A DNA stretch of 64,000 nucleotides from Thalassobium sp. R2A62 (GTDB taxonomy: Bacteria; Pseudomonadota; Alphaproteobacteria; Rhodobacterales; Rhodobacteraceae): NCBI RefSeq assembly GCF_000161835.1, contig NZ_GG697169.2:543852-607851 (forward strand). The letters run 5' to 3'. This document shows positions 1-10,080 of this stretch, one piece after another. Each line of letters begins with the position of its first letter. Position 1 is the stretch's first letter. The translations under genes were made by a program, and so were the position numbers. The notes under the pieces are model-generated. The model did not search any database and was not told the DNA's origin. It worked only from the letters and a program-made list of their open reading frames with translations.

Positions 1-320
1 ATAGGCTCCTGATAAATCATGGCGATTTCGGATCCGCGGACGTCGCGCAGCTCTTCTTGGGACATCTGGCCCAGATCGCGGCCTTTGAATTTAATCGAGC
101 CGCCAACGATGCGTCCGTTGACGCCGAGGTCCTGCATAACGCCCAGCGCCACGGTGGATTTACCGCAGCCGGATTCCCCAACGAGACCCATGGCCTCGCC
201 CGGTTGGACGGTGCAGGAAAAATCCATCACCGCCGGGATTTCTCGCAGGCGGGTAAAGAAAGAGATCGATAGATTATCGATTTCCAGAATGGGGCCGTCA
301 TAGGTCGTGTGATCAGTCAT
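1..320 (-). CDS. dppD: ABC transporter ATP-binding protein (DppD/OppD type), N-terminal part
   Basis: First 106 residues of an ATPase that would energise the peptide-type importer encoded just upstream on the same strand; the rest lies beyond the window edge. The Walker A motif GESGCGKST is at residues 48-56, and a Q-loop (IYQEP) lies at the truncated end. The start ATG at 320 follows an AAGGGG ribosome binding site. It is separated from the dppC-like gene by 168 bp that carry a long inverted repeat. The family call is secure; the symbol is by position and the substrate is unknown. Confidence 0.85.
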   Translation of the reverse strand, partial: MTDHTTYDGPILEIDNLSISFFTRLREIPAVMDFSCTVQPGEAMGLVGESGCGKSTVALGVMQDLGVNGRIVGGSIKFKGRDLGQMSQEELRDVRGSEIAMIYQEP

Positions 321-415
321 GCTTGGCCCCTTGTTTTATGTATTTTGCGTAATTTCGGGTCTGAATTACGTAATTTGTATGTTTTGAAACGGCGCGTATT
401 GGAACTGCGCGCGGC

Positions 416-458
416 GGGTTGAAAATAAAAGCGACCAAGTCGTAAATATTTTCAACCC
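416..458. repeat. 12-bp inverted repeat between dppC and dppD
   Basis: GGGTTGAAAATA at 416-427 is exactly repeated in inverted form at 447-458. The loop contains a further small hairpin, CGAC/GTCG, at 432-435 and 439-442. It sits 3' of the dppC-like stop codon within the presumed operon mRNA. No U-run follows on the minus strand, so it looks more like an mRNA-stabilising or processing hairpin than a terminator. The function is inferred. Confidence 0.7.
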
Positions 459-488
459 AGCGGGTCAGGATGTGGGACAGGGCGCGCA

Positions 489-1943
489 TCAGTCTTTCAG
501 ACTTTCTTCGCGCAAGCCGTCTGCCAACAGGTTGAGACCCAGCACCAATGACAACAGGGACAACGCTGGTGGCAGAGCAGGGTGCAGGTAGATCGACAAG
601 AGCTTGCGCCCTTCGTTGATCGTGCTGCCCCAGTCAGGGCTTTCAGGCGGCAGGCCGAGGCCAAAGAAGCCCAAGGTCCCAAGCAAGATGGTGGTGTAGC
701 CAATGCGCAGACAGAAATCGACGATCAGCGGGCCACGTGCATTGGGCAGGATTTCCCACAGCATGATGTACCACGGACCTTCGCCACGGGTTTGGGCGGC
801 GGCCACGTAGTCGCGGGTTTTGATGTCCAGTGTCAGGCCCCGGACAATACGGAACACGGTGGGCGAATTCACAAAGACCACCGACACAAACACCACGAGG
901 ATACCGCCGGGGATATCAAAGCGGTCGAGCGCCTGAGGCAGGATGTTGATGACCGTCCCTTTTTGGCTGACGATCATCAGGTAGACGATGATCATTGGGA
1001 TCATCCATGCCGCCATGATGCGTGTCCGTTTCGCGGGTTCTGTGTAGAACCGCGACTGGATCAGGACCGCGACAAAGATCAGTGGGAACAAGAACAGAAC
1101 CAACGCCATAAAGTTAGGCAGTCCTGTGGCGACGATCTCTGGTGTGACAAGGAGGTAGAACAACAGGATCACTGGGAAGGCGAGGATCAGGTTGGCGAGG
1201 AACGACAGGAACGTATCCAGTTTGCCGCCATAGTAACCTGCGGGCAGGCCCAGCGTGATACCAACCATAAAGGCAAAGATCGTGGCCAGTGGTGCGATTT
1301 GCACAACGACCCAAGCGCCTTTGACAACACGGCTGAACACGTCACGGGCCAGTGTATCTCCGCCCAATAGGTAGTGCGCGCCGGGGATCATTTCGGATGC
1401 TCCGGGGACGGCCATACCGGGGGTTTTGTTCTTGAGGCCCGAAACCTGAGACAGTTCGTCATGGGTGACGATCAAATCCAGAGGGCCACCCAAAACCGCG
1501 GTGAACACCCAGAACATCACCAGACCGAAGCCGATCATGCCGATGGGGCTGTCAAAGAGTTTTCCATAGAGCCCGAGGCGGCGTTTGAAGGTGATCGACA
1601 GCACATAGGTGACGATCAGGGCGATCCAAACGGGCAGGAATTGTTTGGCGATTGCGCCAACGATACCTGTGCTGCCGTAAGGCATGACAACGCCCAAGAT
1701 GATGTAGCCCAAGAGGCACAGCACGATGCCGGTAAAGGCGATCTTGATCCCCACACCAGCAAATTCCTGTGGGCCGCGCGTGATGTTCAATGTGCCGTCA
1801 GGGTTGGTCGAAACTGCCCCCGGTGCGGTCACAAAAGAAAGCGCGATCTGAGCCACGATGAAGGCGACCAGTGAGATCATCAGCACCAAGAGAGCGGGGT
1901 CGATGTAGCCAGAAAGGGCACCTGTCCAAGTCAGTTGTTCCAT
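489..1943 (-). CDS. dppC: Peptide-type ABC transporter permease (DppC-like), enlarged
   Basis: Inner-membrane permease subunit (484 aa) of the oligopeptide-type importer. The C-terminal half carries the binding-protein-dependent permease domain. Its coupling loop reads RDYVAAAQTRG followed by ILPNARGPL, the EAA-type motif that contacts the ATPase. The usual DppC length is about 300 aa. This one has an N-terminal extension of about 130 residues with roughly three extra hydrophobic segments. It also has an insertion inside the permease domain (from about residue 275) with two more. It follows the dppB-like gene by 12 bp and is surely co-transcribed with it. Confidence 0.88.
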   Translation of the reverse strand: MEQLTWTGALSGYIDPALLVLMISLVAFIVAQIALSFVTAPGAVSTNPDGTLNITRGPQEFAGVGIKIAFTGIVLCLLGYIILGVVMPYGSTGIVGAIAKQFLPVWIALIVTYVLSITFKRRLGLYGKLFDSPIGMIGFGLVMFWVFTAVLGGPLDLIVTHDELSQVSGLKNKTPGMAVPGASEMIPGAHYLLGGDTLARDVFSRVVKGAWVVVQIAPLATIFAFMVGITLGLPAGYYGGKLDTFLSFLANLILAFPVILLFYLLVTPEIVATGLPNFMALVLFLFPLIFVAVLIQSRFYTEPAKRTRIMAAWMIPMIIVYLMIVSQKGTVINILPQALDRFDIPGGILVVFVSVVFVNSPTVFRIVRGLTLDIKTRDYVAAAQTRGEGPWYIMLWEILPNARGPLIVDFCLRIGYTTILLGTLGFFGLGLPPESPDWGSTINEGRKLLSIYLHPALPPALSLLSLVLGLNLLADGLREESLKD

Positions 1944-1955
1944 TGATCTGGCCCC

Positions 1956-3002
1956 TTATGAAATGCGAATGCGTGGATTGAGGAAGACATAGCCGATGTC
2001 CGAGATCAGTTGGGTGACAAGCACCACGATCACAGACACAACCGACACGCCGAGCAAGAGTTCGATATCGTTGTTACCGGCCGCTTGGACCAGCACCCAT
2101 CCGAACCCTTTGTAGTTAAAGAGCGTCTCGACGATCACCACGCCGTTCAAGAGCCACGGGAATTGCAGCATGATGACGGTAAAGGGTGCGATCAGCGCGT
2201 TGCGCAAGGCGTGCTTCATAACAATGTTAGGAAAGCTGACGCCCTTGAGCCGTGCAGTTCGGATGTATTGCGCGGTCATGACTTCGGTCATCGAGGCGCG
2301 CGTCATTCGGGCGATATAGCCCATGCCGTAGAGTGCGATGGTTAGCACCGGCAGAAAGAAGTTGTTGAAGGTCGCATCGTCCATCGCCGATGTGGCTGTG
2401 CCTTTGAACCATTTTAGGCCCACGGCAGATGACGCAAAGATGGCGATAAAGATCACACCCGAGACATATTCTGGCGTCGCGGTGGTCGCGATTGAAAAGG
2501 TCGATAGTGTGCGGTCGGTTCGAGAGCCTTCTCGCATACCCGCAAGCACGCCCAGCAACAGCGCACCGGGCACCATCAGCAGCATAACAAAGAACATCAG
2601 TTTGCCTGTCAGCCCCAGTCGAGTGCTGACGATATCGCCCACGCGGTCTTTGAACACCGTCGAGTTGCCCCATTCGCCCTGAAGGATGCCACAGAATGTG
2701 GGCGCGTCTTCGACGGCTTGTTGTGGGGAGGCACAGCGGGCGCGGGTGGTGCCGTCGGTGCCTTCGATCACATAACCGGGGACAACGCCCAGCCATTGGC
2801 CGTATTTCAGAGGGAGGGGATCCATATAGCCGCGATTGCCAAGCCAAGTGACAACATCCGCGTCGGACATTCGGTTGTTCGCCTGATTTTTCGCGAGTTT
2901 TTCAAGGTTCGGAAAGAGGTTCGTCAGAAAGAAGACGATAAATGTCAGGCAGAGGGCCGTGAGGATCATCACCCCCAAGCGGCGTAAAATAAACAGTCCC
3001 AT
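1956..3002 (-). CDS. dppB: Peptide-type ABC transporter permease (DppB-like)
   Basis: First permease subunit (348 aa) of the importer. It starts with the typical MGLFILRRLGVMI membrane entry of DppB/OppB proteins. A periplasmic loop of about 100 residues follows, then the five-helix permease domain with a coupling-loop region near YIRTARLKGVSF. The partner permease lies 12 bp downstream and the binding protein 128 bp upstream. The substrate could be peptides, nickel or other solutes; the sequence does not decide. Confidence 0.88.
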   Translation of the reverse strand: MGLFILRRLGVMILTALCLTFIVFFLTNLFPNLEKLAKNQANNRMSDADVVTWLGNRGYMDPLPLKYGQWLGVVPGYVIEGTDGTTRARCASPQQAVEDAPTFCGILQGEWGNSTVFKDRVGDIVSTRLGLTGKLMFFVMLLMVPGALLLGVLAGMREGSRTDRTLSTFSIATTATPEYVSGVIFIAIFASSAVGLKWFKGTATSAMDDATFNNFFLPVLTIALYGMGYIARMTRASMTEVMTAQYIRTARLKGVSFPNIVMKHALRNALIAPFTVIMLQFPWLLNGVVIVETLFNYKGFGWVLVQAAGNNDIELLLGVSVVSVIVVLVTQLISDIGYVFLNPRIRIS

Positions 3003-3087
3003 TTTGGCCCCTGTCGGTCAGTTGGGTGCAGCGCCGCACAGTTGTCTGTGTCTAGAAATCGCGCATGCGGTGTATTCGAGAGAAAAA

Positions 3088-3115
3088 GGGCCGCCCCGAC
3101 ATATCGGAGCGGCCC
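3088..3115 (-). terminator. Hairpin with U-run between dppA and dppB
   Basis: A 12-bp stem (one G-T pair) with a four-base loop. On the minus strand it is followed by TTTTTCTCT. It starts 16 bp after the dppA-like stop codon and lies inside the operon. This has the form of an intrinsic terminator and probably lets only part of transcription continue into the permease genes, giving an excess of the binding protein. Confidence 0.75.
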
Positions 3116-3130
3116 AATTATGAGATCGTC

Positions 3131-4792
3131 TTAGGACTCGACCGAGTACTTGTAGATCTGTGGCAGATACGCGATGTGCATATCGGTGCCATTTACGCCA
3201 TCGCGTGCGTGGCGATAGAGCGAGCGCCAGTATGGCTGAATGGTCACGCCTTCTTCGACCATGATGCCCTGCAGTTTGCCCATCACAACACGACGAGCGT
3301 CTGCATCAGCGATCGAGTTTGCCTCTGCCAGCAGTGCGTCGAATTCGTCGTTGGCAAAGCCAGCTTCGTTCCACGGCACACCGGATTTATAAGCAAGACC
3401 CAGAACCTGAGTGCCCAGTGGGCGGTGGTTCCAGTTGGTCGATGAGAACGGATATTTCGCCCAGTCGTTCCAGAAGGTCGAGCCAGGCAAGATTGTACGT
3501 TTCACAGGAATACCTGCGTCACGCAGCTGAGCCGCCACCGCATCGGTGGTGTTCTTGCGCCAGTCGTCGTCGATCGAGATCAGCTCGTGCTCGTAGTCAG
3601 CCATGCCGGCCTCTGCCATCAAGGCAGCAGCACCTGCTGGATCGTGCGGAATGCGGCCCATGGAAGGGTCGTGCTCTGGGTGCACAGGCGCGACGTGGTG
3701 GTTTTCGGCAGGAACACCGAGACCCGCGTTGCCCAGCTCGAGGCAGATCGCGTTGTCGACAGCCATAGCAATCGCCTGACGAACGCGTTTGTCTGCGTAA
3801 GGCTTGACGCCATCAACTTCGGCTTGCTGGTTCGGACGGATAACAACAGTCGCGCCCGAGACAACCTCGGATTTGTTCCAGCCGATGCCGTCAAAGATTT
3901 CTACAAAGTCGCCGACGTTTTCATAGAGCACGTCGATTTCTTCTGCTTCAGCAGCAGCCAACCATGCGGATGGGTCTGTGCCGTAGTCGACGTATTCGAT
4001 ACGGTCGAGGTGGAAACCACCGCCTTCGTAACCTTCGTCGCCCCACCAAGCGTGGTCGCCTTTTTCGAGGACAGCTTTGACGCCGACTTCGTTCGAGGTG
4101 ATGACCATTGGGCCTGTGCCGACCAACTGGTCGAGAGGGGCTGCTGCATCGTATGATGCGTGTGTCACAGCGGCAGGATAGTCTGCCATGCCAGGGATCA
4201 CAGTGATGTCTGGGCCGTTGAGAACCAGTTTCACAGTGTTTGCGTCCATAACAGAGATCGCACCGTCGCGCGCTTGGCCAGTGGCCTCGTCAACGAGCGA
4301 TGTCATGCGCGACGCCATCGAGTTACCCTCGAGGGACGTGTCACACCAGCCGGTGATGACGCGGGCCACGTCGTCAGCTGTAAAGTCGTCGCCGTTGTTC
4401 CACTTGACGCCCTGACGCACGTTCAGAGTGTACTCTGTCGCGTCTGCGTTTGCTTCCCAGCTTTCGACCAGCATGCCGTTGAACGTACCGTCAGAGTTGT
4501 ACTCGACCAGATATTCAGTTGTGCCAGCAGTGACGAACGCCATCTGGGTCCAGTCGTATGTGCGTGGGTCTTTGTGCGCGCGGACTTCCATCTGCATGCG
4601 CAATGTGCCGCCTTTGGTTGCGTGTGCTGCTGCGTGAGCCGGTGTTTCAAGACCGATCAGGCCATAAGCACCAGCGGCTGTGACACCCAATGCGGTTGTG
4701 CGTGCTAGGAACTCGCGGCGGCTAAGATCGCCTGCCTCGTGCTCATCCGCATACATCTTGGCCGCTGGATGTGTGTTCATTGACTGCGTCAT
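3131..4792 (-). CDS. dppA: Periplasmic solute-binding protein, peptide family 5 (DppA-like)
   Basis: Periplasmic receptor (553 aa) of the importer, SBP_bac_5 family. The N-terminus has a twin-arginine export signal: SRREFLA at residues 24-30, a hydrophobic stretch, then an AHA-type cleavage region near residue 54. Export would therefore be folded, through Tat, which is common for this family in Rhodobacterales. A good ribosome binding site (AGGGAG) precedes the start. An AraC-type gene lies 228 bp upstream on the same strand and may be its regulator. The ligand is unknown. Confidence 0.9.
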   Translation of the reverse strand: MTQSMNTHPAAKMYADEHEAGDLSRREFLARTTALGVTAAGAYGLIGLETPAHAAAHATKGGTLRMQMEVRAHKDPRTYDWTQMAFVTAGTTEYLVEYNSDGTFNGMLVESWEANADATEYTLNVRQGVKWNNGDDFTADDVARVITGWCDTSLEGNSMASRMTSLVDEATGQARDGAISVMDANTVKLVLNGPDITVIPGMADYPAAVTHASYDAAAPLDQLVGTGPMVITSNEVGVKAVLEKGDHAWWGDEGYEGGGFHLDRIEYVDYGTDPSAWLAAAEAEEIDVLYENVGDFVEIFDGIGWNKSEVVSGATVVIRPNQQAEVDGVKPYADKRVRQAIAMAVDNAICLELGNAGLGVPAENHHVAPVHPEHDPSMGRIPHDPAGAAALMAEAGMADYEHELISIDDDWRKNTTDAVAAQLRDAGIPVKRTILPGSTFWNDWAKYPFSSTNWNHRPLGTQVLGLAYKSGVPWNEAGFANDEFDALLAEANSIADADARRVVMGKLQGIMVEEGVTIQPYWRSLYRHARDGVNGTDMHIAYLPQIYKYSVES

Positions 4793-5020
4793 ACTTTTCT
4801 CCCTGTTGACACATTACGTGCAGCGGGAGGGTGACAGCGTCATTCCAAGCAATTGCTTTGTGACATCTTTTTCAGCCAAATGGCCGTGCCGCTCCCCCGC
4901 GGTGTGTCTGCCATTCGGCATTGTTTAAACTACAAGGTCAACGGTTGGTTTCTGAATTTGGGTCACAAATGCGACATTTAACTAGTTTGTTTGCGACTCC
5001 GAGACGCTTTGGCTGAGGAT

Positions 5021-5881
5021 TCAGTGTCTGGACGCAGAATGCTGCGGGTGCACGGTCGATTGCGCGCGAAATGCCGACGGTGTGAGCCCAGTTTCGGCCT
5101 GAAAGCGGCGAGTGAAGTAGGCGGCCGAGCGGAATCCAAGGCTGGATGCGATCTCGCAAATCGGGCGACTGGTTTCAGACAACTGCTTGCGCGCTTCGAA
5201 TAAAATTCGGTCATTCAAGAGCTTGAGGGCGGAGCGGCCACAGGTTTGTTGGCAGCACCGTGTCAGATGTGTCGGGGTGACGTTGAGCTTGCGGGCATAT
5301 TCCGTGACACCTTGTTCGCTGTGAAATTCCGTCGCGATTAGTTTAGTATAACGGCGCACCAGACGTGCGGCAGAACTGTCGGGCAGGGTGGTTTCGGACA
5401 AAAGCCGCGTTTGGCGCTCGACAAAAACGCTGATCATGCCGGCGTGGTGGACTGCTGCGCGGTCACTGCCGGGGTCGGTTGATGCGTTTTCGCGCTCGAG
5501 GTTATCGAGCAGGGACATGAATTCCTTTTGCTGTACGACATCTCGTAGACGTAAATGGATTGGCTGTGCAGACCAGTCACCGGCAAGAGACAGTGGCAGG
5601 GTGATCTGTTGACCAAAGGTGTGCACGCCCACGTCATATCCATGCAGAGTGCCAGGTGGGATATAGATGAGGTTGTTTGCACCAAAACCGCGGGTCTGAC
5701 CCGATAGGGTAATGCGGCCCTGACCGCGGGTGATCCATAACAGGCGTGGAGCAGCATGGCTGCGCATAGCGGCCGTGCGCCAATGACCGTGCTGTGCCAG
5801 CGATGTAATCGATACAATTTCCAGCCGCTCAGTGTCGACACCGGTTTTGTCCGCAAAAGCGGAAATATCTGTAACTGTCAT
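5021..5881 (-). CDS. AraC-family transcriptional regulator
   Basis: A 286-residue regulator with an N-terminal cupin-like sensing domain (motifs around PPGTLHGYDVG) and a C-terminal double helix-turn-helix of about 100 residues. The second helix region reads ICEIASSLGFRSAAYFTRRF, the classic AraC signature. It is encoded upstream of, and in the same direction as, the ABC importer, so regulation of that operon is plausible but not shown. The 200 bp between it and miaA hold nothing recognisable. Confidence 0.88.
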   Translation of the reverse strand: MTVTDISAFADKTGVDTERLEIVSITSLAQHGHWRTAAMRSHAAPRLLWITRGQGRITLSGQTRGFGANNLIYIPPGTLHGYDVGVHTFGQQITLPLSLAGDWSAQPIHLRLRDVVQQKEFMSLLDNLERENASTDPGSDRAAVHHAGMISVFVERQTRLLSETTLPDSSAARLVRRYTKLIATEFHSEQGVTEYARKLNVTPTHLTRCCQQTCGRSALKLLNDRILFEARKQLSETSRPICEIASSLGFRSAAYFTRRFQAETGLTPSAFRAQSTVHPQHSASRH

Positions 5882-6081
5882 GAACTGCCCCGTTCTTTGC
5901 CTGTTGTCTCTGCCTTTGGTCCGCCATTTTTTGACGGGGTTCGAACTTGGACGCTTTTACCGAGCGATGTTCGATTAGTGAAAGATTATCCGATAACCCC
6001 TTGTTTTTGAAGCCACGAGATATGGGAAATGGGCAAGGGTGCGTCTCAAGATATGGGTCAGGGGCCGATGTGTAGATTTGG

Positions 6082-6945
6082 CTAGGACAGGGCGATCGCG
6101 TTCCAATCGCGCATACGTTTTCGGAACCATGTGCGCTGTCGTTTGGCGTATTGTTGGGTCTGGGTGATGGTAGCAGCACGCGCATCGTCGAGGGTCATTT
6201 TGCCGTGGTGATGTGCGATCAGTTCCGATGCGCCGATTGCCTTGGATGAATGGTGGTTCGCGTCCCAAGTGGGGGCCATTGCGGCCACTTCGTCTAGCGC
6301 GCCCATTTCAATCATCAGATCAAAGCGGCGTGCAATGCGGTCGTTCAACCAGTCGCGGTCCGCGTTCAGCACAATAGGTGTACAGGCGTCAAGCGGCAGC
6401 AGCGGCGGCGGTGTGTCGTCCTGCCAATCAGCAAGCGGGCGACCGGTGGCAGTCAGCACCTCCCACGCGCGCTGGACCCGTGCGCGGTTTTGGGTGTCGA
6501 TACGTGCGGTGGTCTGCGGATCAAGGGCGGCAAGCAAGGCGTCGAGCGTCAGCGTGTTGCCGTGATCGCGCACATCGGCAGGTGTTTCGGGAATATCGGC
6601 GAGTCCTTGGGTCAGGGCCGCAAAGTTAAGCCCAGTGCCGCCAACAATGATGGGACGCTCGGGTCCGGTGACAAAAGGCGTGACATCGCGCAGCCAATCC
6701 CCCGCAGAATAGGACGCATCATAGGGCACATGGCCATAAAGAACGTGCGCGGCGCGGGCCAAATCATCCGCCTGAGGGCAGGCTGTGAGGATCGACCAGC
6801 CACCAAAAACCTGCAACGCGTCTGCATTGACGATCACACCACCACCAGATTGGGCGATATCCAGCGCGAGCGCGGATTTGCCACTTGCGGTTGCGCCGGC
6901 AATCAGAACAGATCTTTGGGTCGGTATATCTTTTATATTTATCAT
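6082..6945 (-). CDS. miaA: tRNA dimethylallyltransferase MiaA
   Basis: Transfers a dimethylallyl group from DMAPP to N6 of A37 in tRNAs reading UNN codons. The P-loop GATASGKS is at residues 17-24, the substrate-binding VNADALQVF region follows at about residue 40, and the GGTGLNF motif is near residue 100. Length 287 aa is normal. It is divergent from pyrH across about 120 bp that must hold both promoters. Confidence 0.93.
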   Translation of the reverse strand: MINIKDIPTQRSVLIAGATASGKSALALDIAQSGGGVIVNADALQVFGGWSILTACPQADDLARAAHVLYGHVPYDASYSAGDWLRDVTPFVTGPERPIIVGGTGLNFAALTQGLADIPETPADVRDHGNTLTLDALLAALDPQTTARIDTQNRARVQRAWEVLTATGRPLADWQDDTPPPLLPLDACTPIVLNADRDWLNDRIARRFDLMIEMGALDEVAAMAPTWDANHHSSKAIGASELIAHHHGKMTLDDARAATITQTQQYAKRQRTWFRKRMRDWNAIALS

Positions 6946-7066
6946 CTTGCAGCGCGTTCTTTATGTAATTTTTAAATCCATTTAGAAAACCCGCACGCGG
7001 GGCATTGAACCTACTCTCTTTTTGCTACATTTTGTGGCGAAGCAAAAGAGCAAGGGGACTTCTGCG

Positions 7067-7792
7067 ATGAGTGACACCGAAACTGCGGCGTTCAAACGGG
7101 TCCTTTTGAAGATTTCAGGTGAAGCCTTGATGGGGGATCAAGGGTACGGCCTGCATCCCCCGACAGTTCAGCGGATCGCCAAAGAGGTCAAGACAGTCCA
7201 CGAGATGGGTGTCGAGATTTGCATGGTGATCGGCGGCGGCAACATTTTCCGCGGCTTGCAAGGCAGCGCACAGGGCATGGAGCGGACCACGGCCGACTAT
7301 ATGGGCATGTTGGCGACCGTCATGAACGCACTGGCGATGCAATCTGCATTGGAAGAGTTGGACATCCACACACGGGTGATCAGCGCTATCCCGATGGATC
7401 AGGTCTGTGAGCCGTATATTCGCAGACGCGCGGTGCGCCACCTCGAGAAAAAGCGCGTATGCATTTTCGCGGCGGGCACAGGCAACCCGTATTTCACTAC
7501 GGACACTGCGGCCACGCTGCGCGCGTCCGAGATGGCCTGCGAGGCGATCTTTAAGGGCACCAAGGTTGACGGTGTGTATGACAAAGACCCAGCCAAGCAT
7601 GATGATGCGGTGCGGTATGACGATGTGACCTATGACGAGGTGCTGCAAAAGCATCTGGGTGTCATGGATGCCAGCGCGATCGCTTTGGCGCGCGATAACA
7701 ACCTGCCGATCATCGTCTTTAGCCTAGACGAACCCGGCGGGTTCCGTGGCATTCTGGCGGGCGAGGGCACCTACACCCGCGTCCACGACTGA
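7067..7792 (+). CDS. pyrH: UMP kinase PyrH
   Basis: Phosphorylates UMP to UDP in pyrimidine nucleotide synthesis; cytoplasmic hexamer of the amino acid kinase family. Motifs seen: [10 protein letters not shown] near the N-terminus, [22 protein letters not shown] and DGVYDKDP. The start was placed at ATG 7067 because an AAGGGGA site lies just upstream and the protein then begins [11 protein letters not shown]; an in-frame upstream ATG at 7022 would add 15 unusual residues. Length 241 aa is typical. It heads the large plus-strand block and is followed by frr, the usual order. Confidence 0.95.
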   Translation: MSDTETAAFKRVLLKISGEALMGDQGYGLHPPTVQRIAKEVKTVHEMGVEICMVIGGGNIFRGLQGSAQGMERTTADYMGMLATVMNALAMQSALEELDIHTRVISAIPMDQVCEPYIRRRAVRHLEKKRVCIFAAGTGNPYFTTDTAATLRASEMACEAIFKGTKVDGVYDKDPAKHDDAVRYDDVTYDEVLQKHLGVMDASAIALARDNNLPIIVFSLDEPGGFRGILAGEGTYTRVHD

Positions 7793-7918
7793 GTCAGACC
7801 GCCTTATTTGCGAATAATCTGCGCCACTGCTGCACAGGACGAGGCTATACAAGCCCCCTGTGTTGGCGGTATATCTAGGAAAACCCGCCGTTATGGCAAA
7901 CAAGACGGGACCTGAGCG

Positions 7919-8482
7919 ATGAGCGATGATCTAGAAATTGATACTGACGACCTGACACGCCGCATGGATGGCGCAATGGCAAACCTACGCACCGAATTTG
8001 CGTCGTTGCGGACAGGTCGCGCCTCTGGCTCGATGCTCGAGCCGGTGATGGTAGATGCCTACGGCACAATGACCCCAATCAATCAGGTTGGTACTGTGAA
8101 CGTGCCAGAGCCACGCATGGTGACGATCAACGTTTGGGACAAGGGGTTGGTCAACAAGGTCGAAAAGGCCATCCGCGAGAGCGGTCTGGGCATTAATCCG
8201 CAAATGAACGGCACCATCATCATGCTGCCGATCCCCGAATTGAACGAAGAGCGTCGCCGCGAGCTAACAAAAGTTGCGGCCAGCTATGCCGAAAACGCTC
8301 GCGTGTCTGTGCGCAATGTGCGCCGCGACGGAATGGTTCAGATCAAAAAGGGCAAAGCCGCTGGCATGCCTGAAGATGATCAAAAGCTTTGGGAAACCGA
8401 AGTGCAGGAATTGACTGATAGCTTTATCAAGCAGGTCGATGGTGCGCTGGAGACCAAGCAAGAAGAGATCATGCAAGTTTAA
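7919..8482 (+). CDS. frr: Ribosome recycling factor
   Basis: Splits post-termination ribosomes together with EF-G. The 187-residue protein shows the family features: [10 protein letters not shown] near residue 30, [24 protein letters not shown] in two adjoining stretches in the middle, and [11 protein letters not shown]. The start codon follows GGGACC. A strong terminator directly after the gene separates it from uppS. Confidence 0.95.
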   Translation: MSDDLEIDTDDLTRRMDGAMANLRTEFASLRTGRASGSMLEPVMVDAYGTMTPINQVGTVNVPEPRMVTINVWDKGLVNKVEKAIRESGLGINPQMNGTIIMLPIPELNEERRRELTKVAASYAENARVSVRNVRRDGMVQIKKGKAAGMPEDDQKLWETEVQELTDSFIKQVDGALETKQEEIMQV

Positions 8483-8490
8483 GACATTTA

Positions 8491-8522
8491 GACCCCGCGC
8501 GATTGTTCGGGGTCTCTTTTTT
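8491..8522 (+). terminator. Intrinsic terminator after frr
   Basis: Perfect 7-bp stem GACCCCG/CGGGGTC with a 10-base loop, then TCTTTTTT. It begins 8 bases after the frr stop codon. Confidence 0.88.
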
Positions 8523-8557
8523 ATATAACATTTGATGATTGAATAGAGTGAGACGCA

Positions 8558-9277
8558 ATGTCTGAGACAGAGACCCAAGGGCCGCGTCATGTTGCCGTGA
8601 TTATGGATGGCAATGGGCGGTGGGCACAGTCGCGAGGTCGGCCACGTTTGTTTGGCCATCACGCAGGCGCAAAGCGTGTGCGCGAGATCGTTAACGTCTG
8701 TCCGAAGCTTGGGGTCAAGTATCTGACAATATTCGCATTTTCGACTGAAAACTGGAAACGAACCCAGACCGAAGTTTCGGGTCTGATGAAACTGTTCCGC
8801 CGGTATATCCAGCGCGAGGCGCAGGATTTGCTGCGCGAAGGTGTGCGGGTCCGCTTTATTGGTGACCGTGTCCGTCTCGACGAACGTCTGGTGCGGATGA
8901 TGGATGATCTCGAATTGCTGACCAGCGACAATGATGCTGTTCATCTGACGATTGCGCTGAATTACGGGGGCCGCGACGAGGTGGCCCGCGCGACCAAGCG
9001 TCTGGCCTATGATGTTGAACAGGGCCGGTTGTCCTACAAGGACGTCACGGACGAAACATTGGCCAAATACCTTGATACCAGCGTGTTGCCAGATCCCGAT
9101 CTCGTTGTGCGGACCAGTGGTGAGGCGCGGATCAGCAACTTTCTTTTGTGGCAGTCGGCCTATGCCGAATACGAATTTATCGACACGCTGTGGCCGGACT
9201 TTACCGAGGCCGAGTTTGCACAGGTTGTGGGCCGTTATGGCGCGCGCGACCGGCGCTTTGGCGCGGTTAAGGTGTAG
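8558..9277 (+). CDS. uppS: Undecaprenyl diphosphate synthase UppS
   Basis: Cis-prenyltransferase that makes the C55 lipid carrier for peptidoglycan and polysaccharides. The catalytic aspartate is in VIMDGNGRWA (Asp17). FAFSTENWKR and the C-terminal TSGEARISNFLLWQSAYAE are also present. Length 239 aa is normal. cdsA starts 5 bp downstream, so the two are co-transcribed. Confidence 0.95.
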   Translation: MSETETQGPRHVAVIMDGNGRWAQSRGRPRLFGHHAGAKRVREIVNVCPKLGVKYLTIFAFSTENWKRTQTEVSGLMKLFRRYIQREAQDLLREGVRVRFIGDRVRLDERLVRMMDDLELLTSDNDAVHLTIALNYGGRDEVARATKRLAYDVEQGRLSYKDVTDETLAKYLDTSVLPDPDLVVRTSGEARISNFLLWQSAYAEYEFIDTLWPDFTEAEFAQVVGRYGARDRRFGAVKV

Positions 9278-9282
9278 CTGAC

Positions 9283-10080
9283 ATGGCGGGGGGCAACTGG
9301 GATGATCTGACGGTTCGCATCACAAGTGGTGCGGCGATGGCTGTTGTTGGAATTGCGGCGATTGTCGCAGGTGGCGTCTGGTTTCAGATGTTGGCGGTTT
9401 TTGTCACGGCTGTGATGGTTTGGGAGCTCTGGATGATGATCCAGCCCGACCGTCCGACACCGGGCATGTTGATGGCGGCCTTTGTCGCCAGTGTTTTTAG
9501 CGGATTTTTGTCCACCGAACGGGAATGGCTGTGGGTGTTCATGGCGATTGCGCCTTTGGTCGGAGCTATGGCCATTCGGACCAGACCCCGCGAACGGATG
9601 ACGTTTTTCCTGTTTTGCTTTGGCATTCAGCTGGCTGGGTTCGGGTTGGTCGTCTTTCGGGCTGACTTTAGCCTCGCGTATTTGCTGTGGTTGGTGTCGA
9701 TCGTCGTGGCGACCGACATTTTTGGCTATTTTGCGGGCCGCGCGTTTGGCGGCCCCAAGTTCTGGCCTGCGATCAGCCCCAAGAAAACATGGAGCGGAAC
9801 CATCGCAGGCTGGATTGCTGCAGCTTTGATCGGCGTCGCGTTTTGGTTCTATACCAAGGCCGGAGCGAGCGTGATCTGGTTGTCCGTCTTGCTTAGCTTT
9901 TCAGGACAAATGGGCGATATCGCCGAGAGTGCATTGAAACGGCGCACGGGCGTCAAAGACAGCAGCACGCTGATCCCGGGGCATGGCGGTTTGTTCGACC
10001 GGTTTGATGCGCTGTTGGGCGCGTCGTTGGTTCTATTGATCATCGCATACTTGTTTGACGTGCCGGGGGTTCGTTTTTGA
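9283..10080 (+). CDS. cdsA: Phosphatidate cytidylyltransferase CdsA
   Basis: Inner-membrane enzyme making CDP-diacylglycerol from phosphatidate and CTP. The 265-residue protein has about seven hydrophobic segments. It carries the full family signature near the C-terminus, running from ALKRRTGVKDSS through LIPGHGGLFDRFD. Its stop codon overlaps the TTG start of dxr. Confidence 0.94.
   Translation: MAGGNWDDLTVRITSGAAMAVVGIAAIVAGGVWFQMLAVFVTAVMVWELWMMIQPDRPTPGMLMAAFVASVFSGFLSTEREWLWVFMAIAPLVGAMAIRTRPRERMTFFLFCFGIQLAGFGLVVFRADFSLAYLLWLVSIVVATDIFGYFAGRAFGGPKFWPAISPKKTWSGTIAGWIAAALIGVAFWFYTKAGASVIWLSVLLSFSGQMGDIAESALKRRTGVKDSSTLIPGHGGLFDRFDALLGASLVLLIIAYLFDVPGVRF

Noticed and set aside
4793-5020. 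Clear AraC operator in front of the importer operon
   Set aside because: No convincing direct or inverted repeat could be picked out in the 228 bp.
7005-7031. Possible pyrH promoter TTGAAC / TACATT
   Set aside because: Spacer of 15 bp is too short and the -10 is weak; not strong enough to list.
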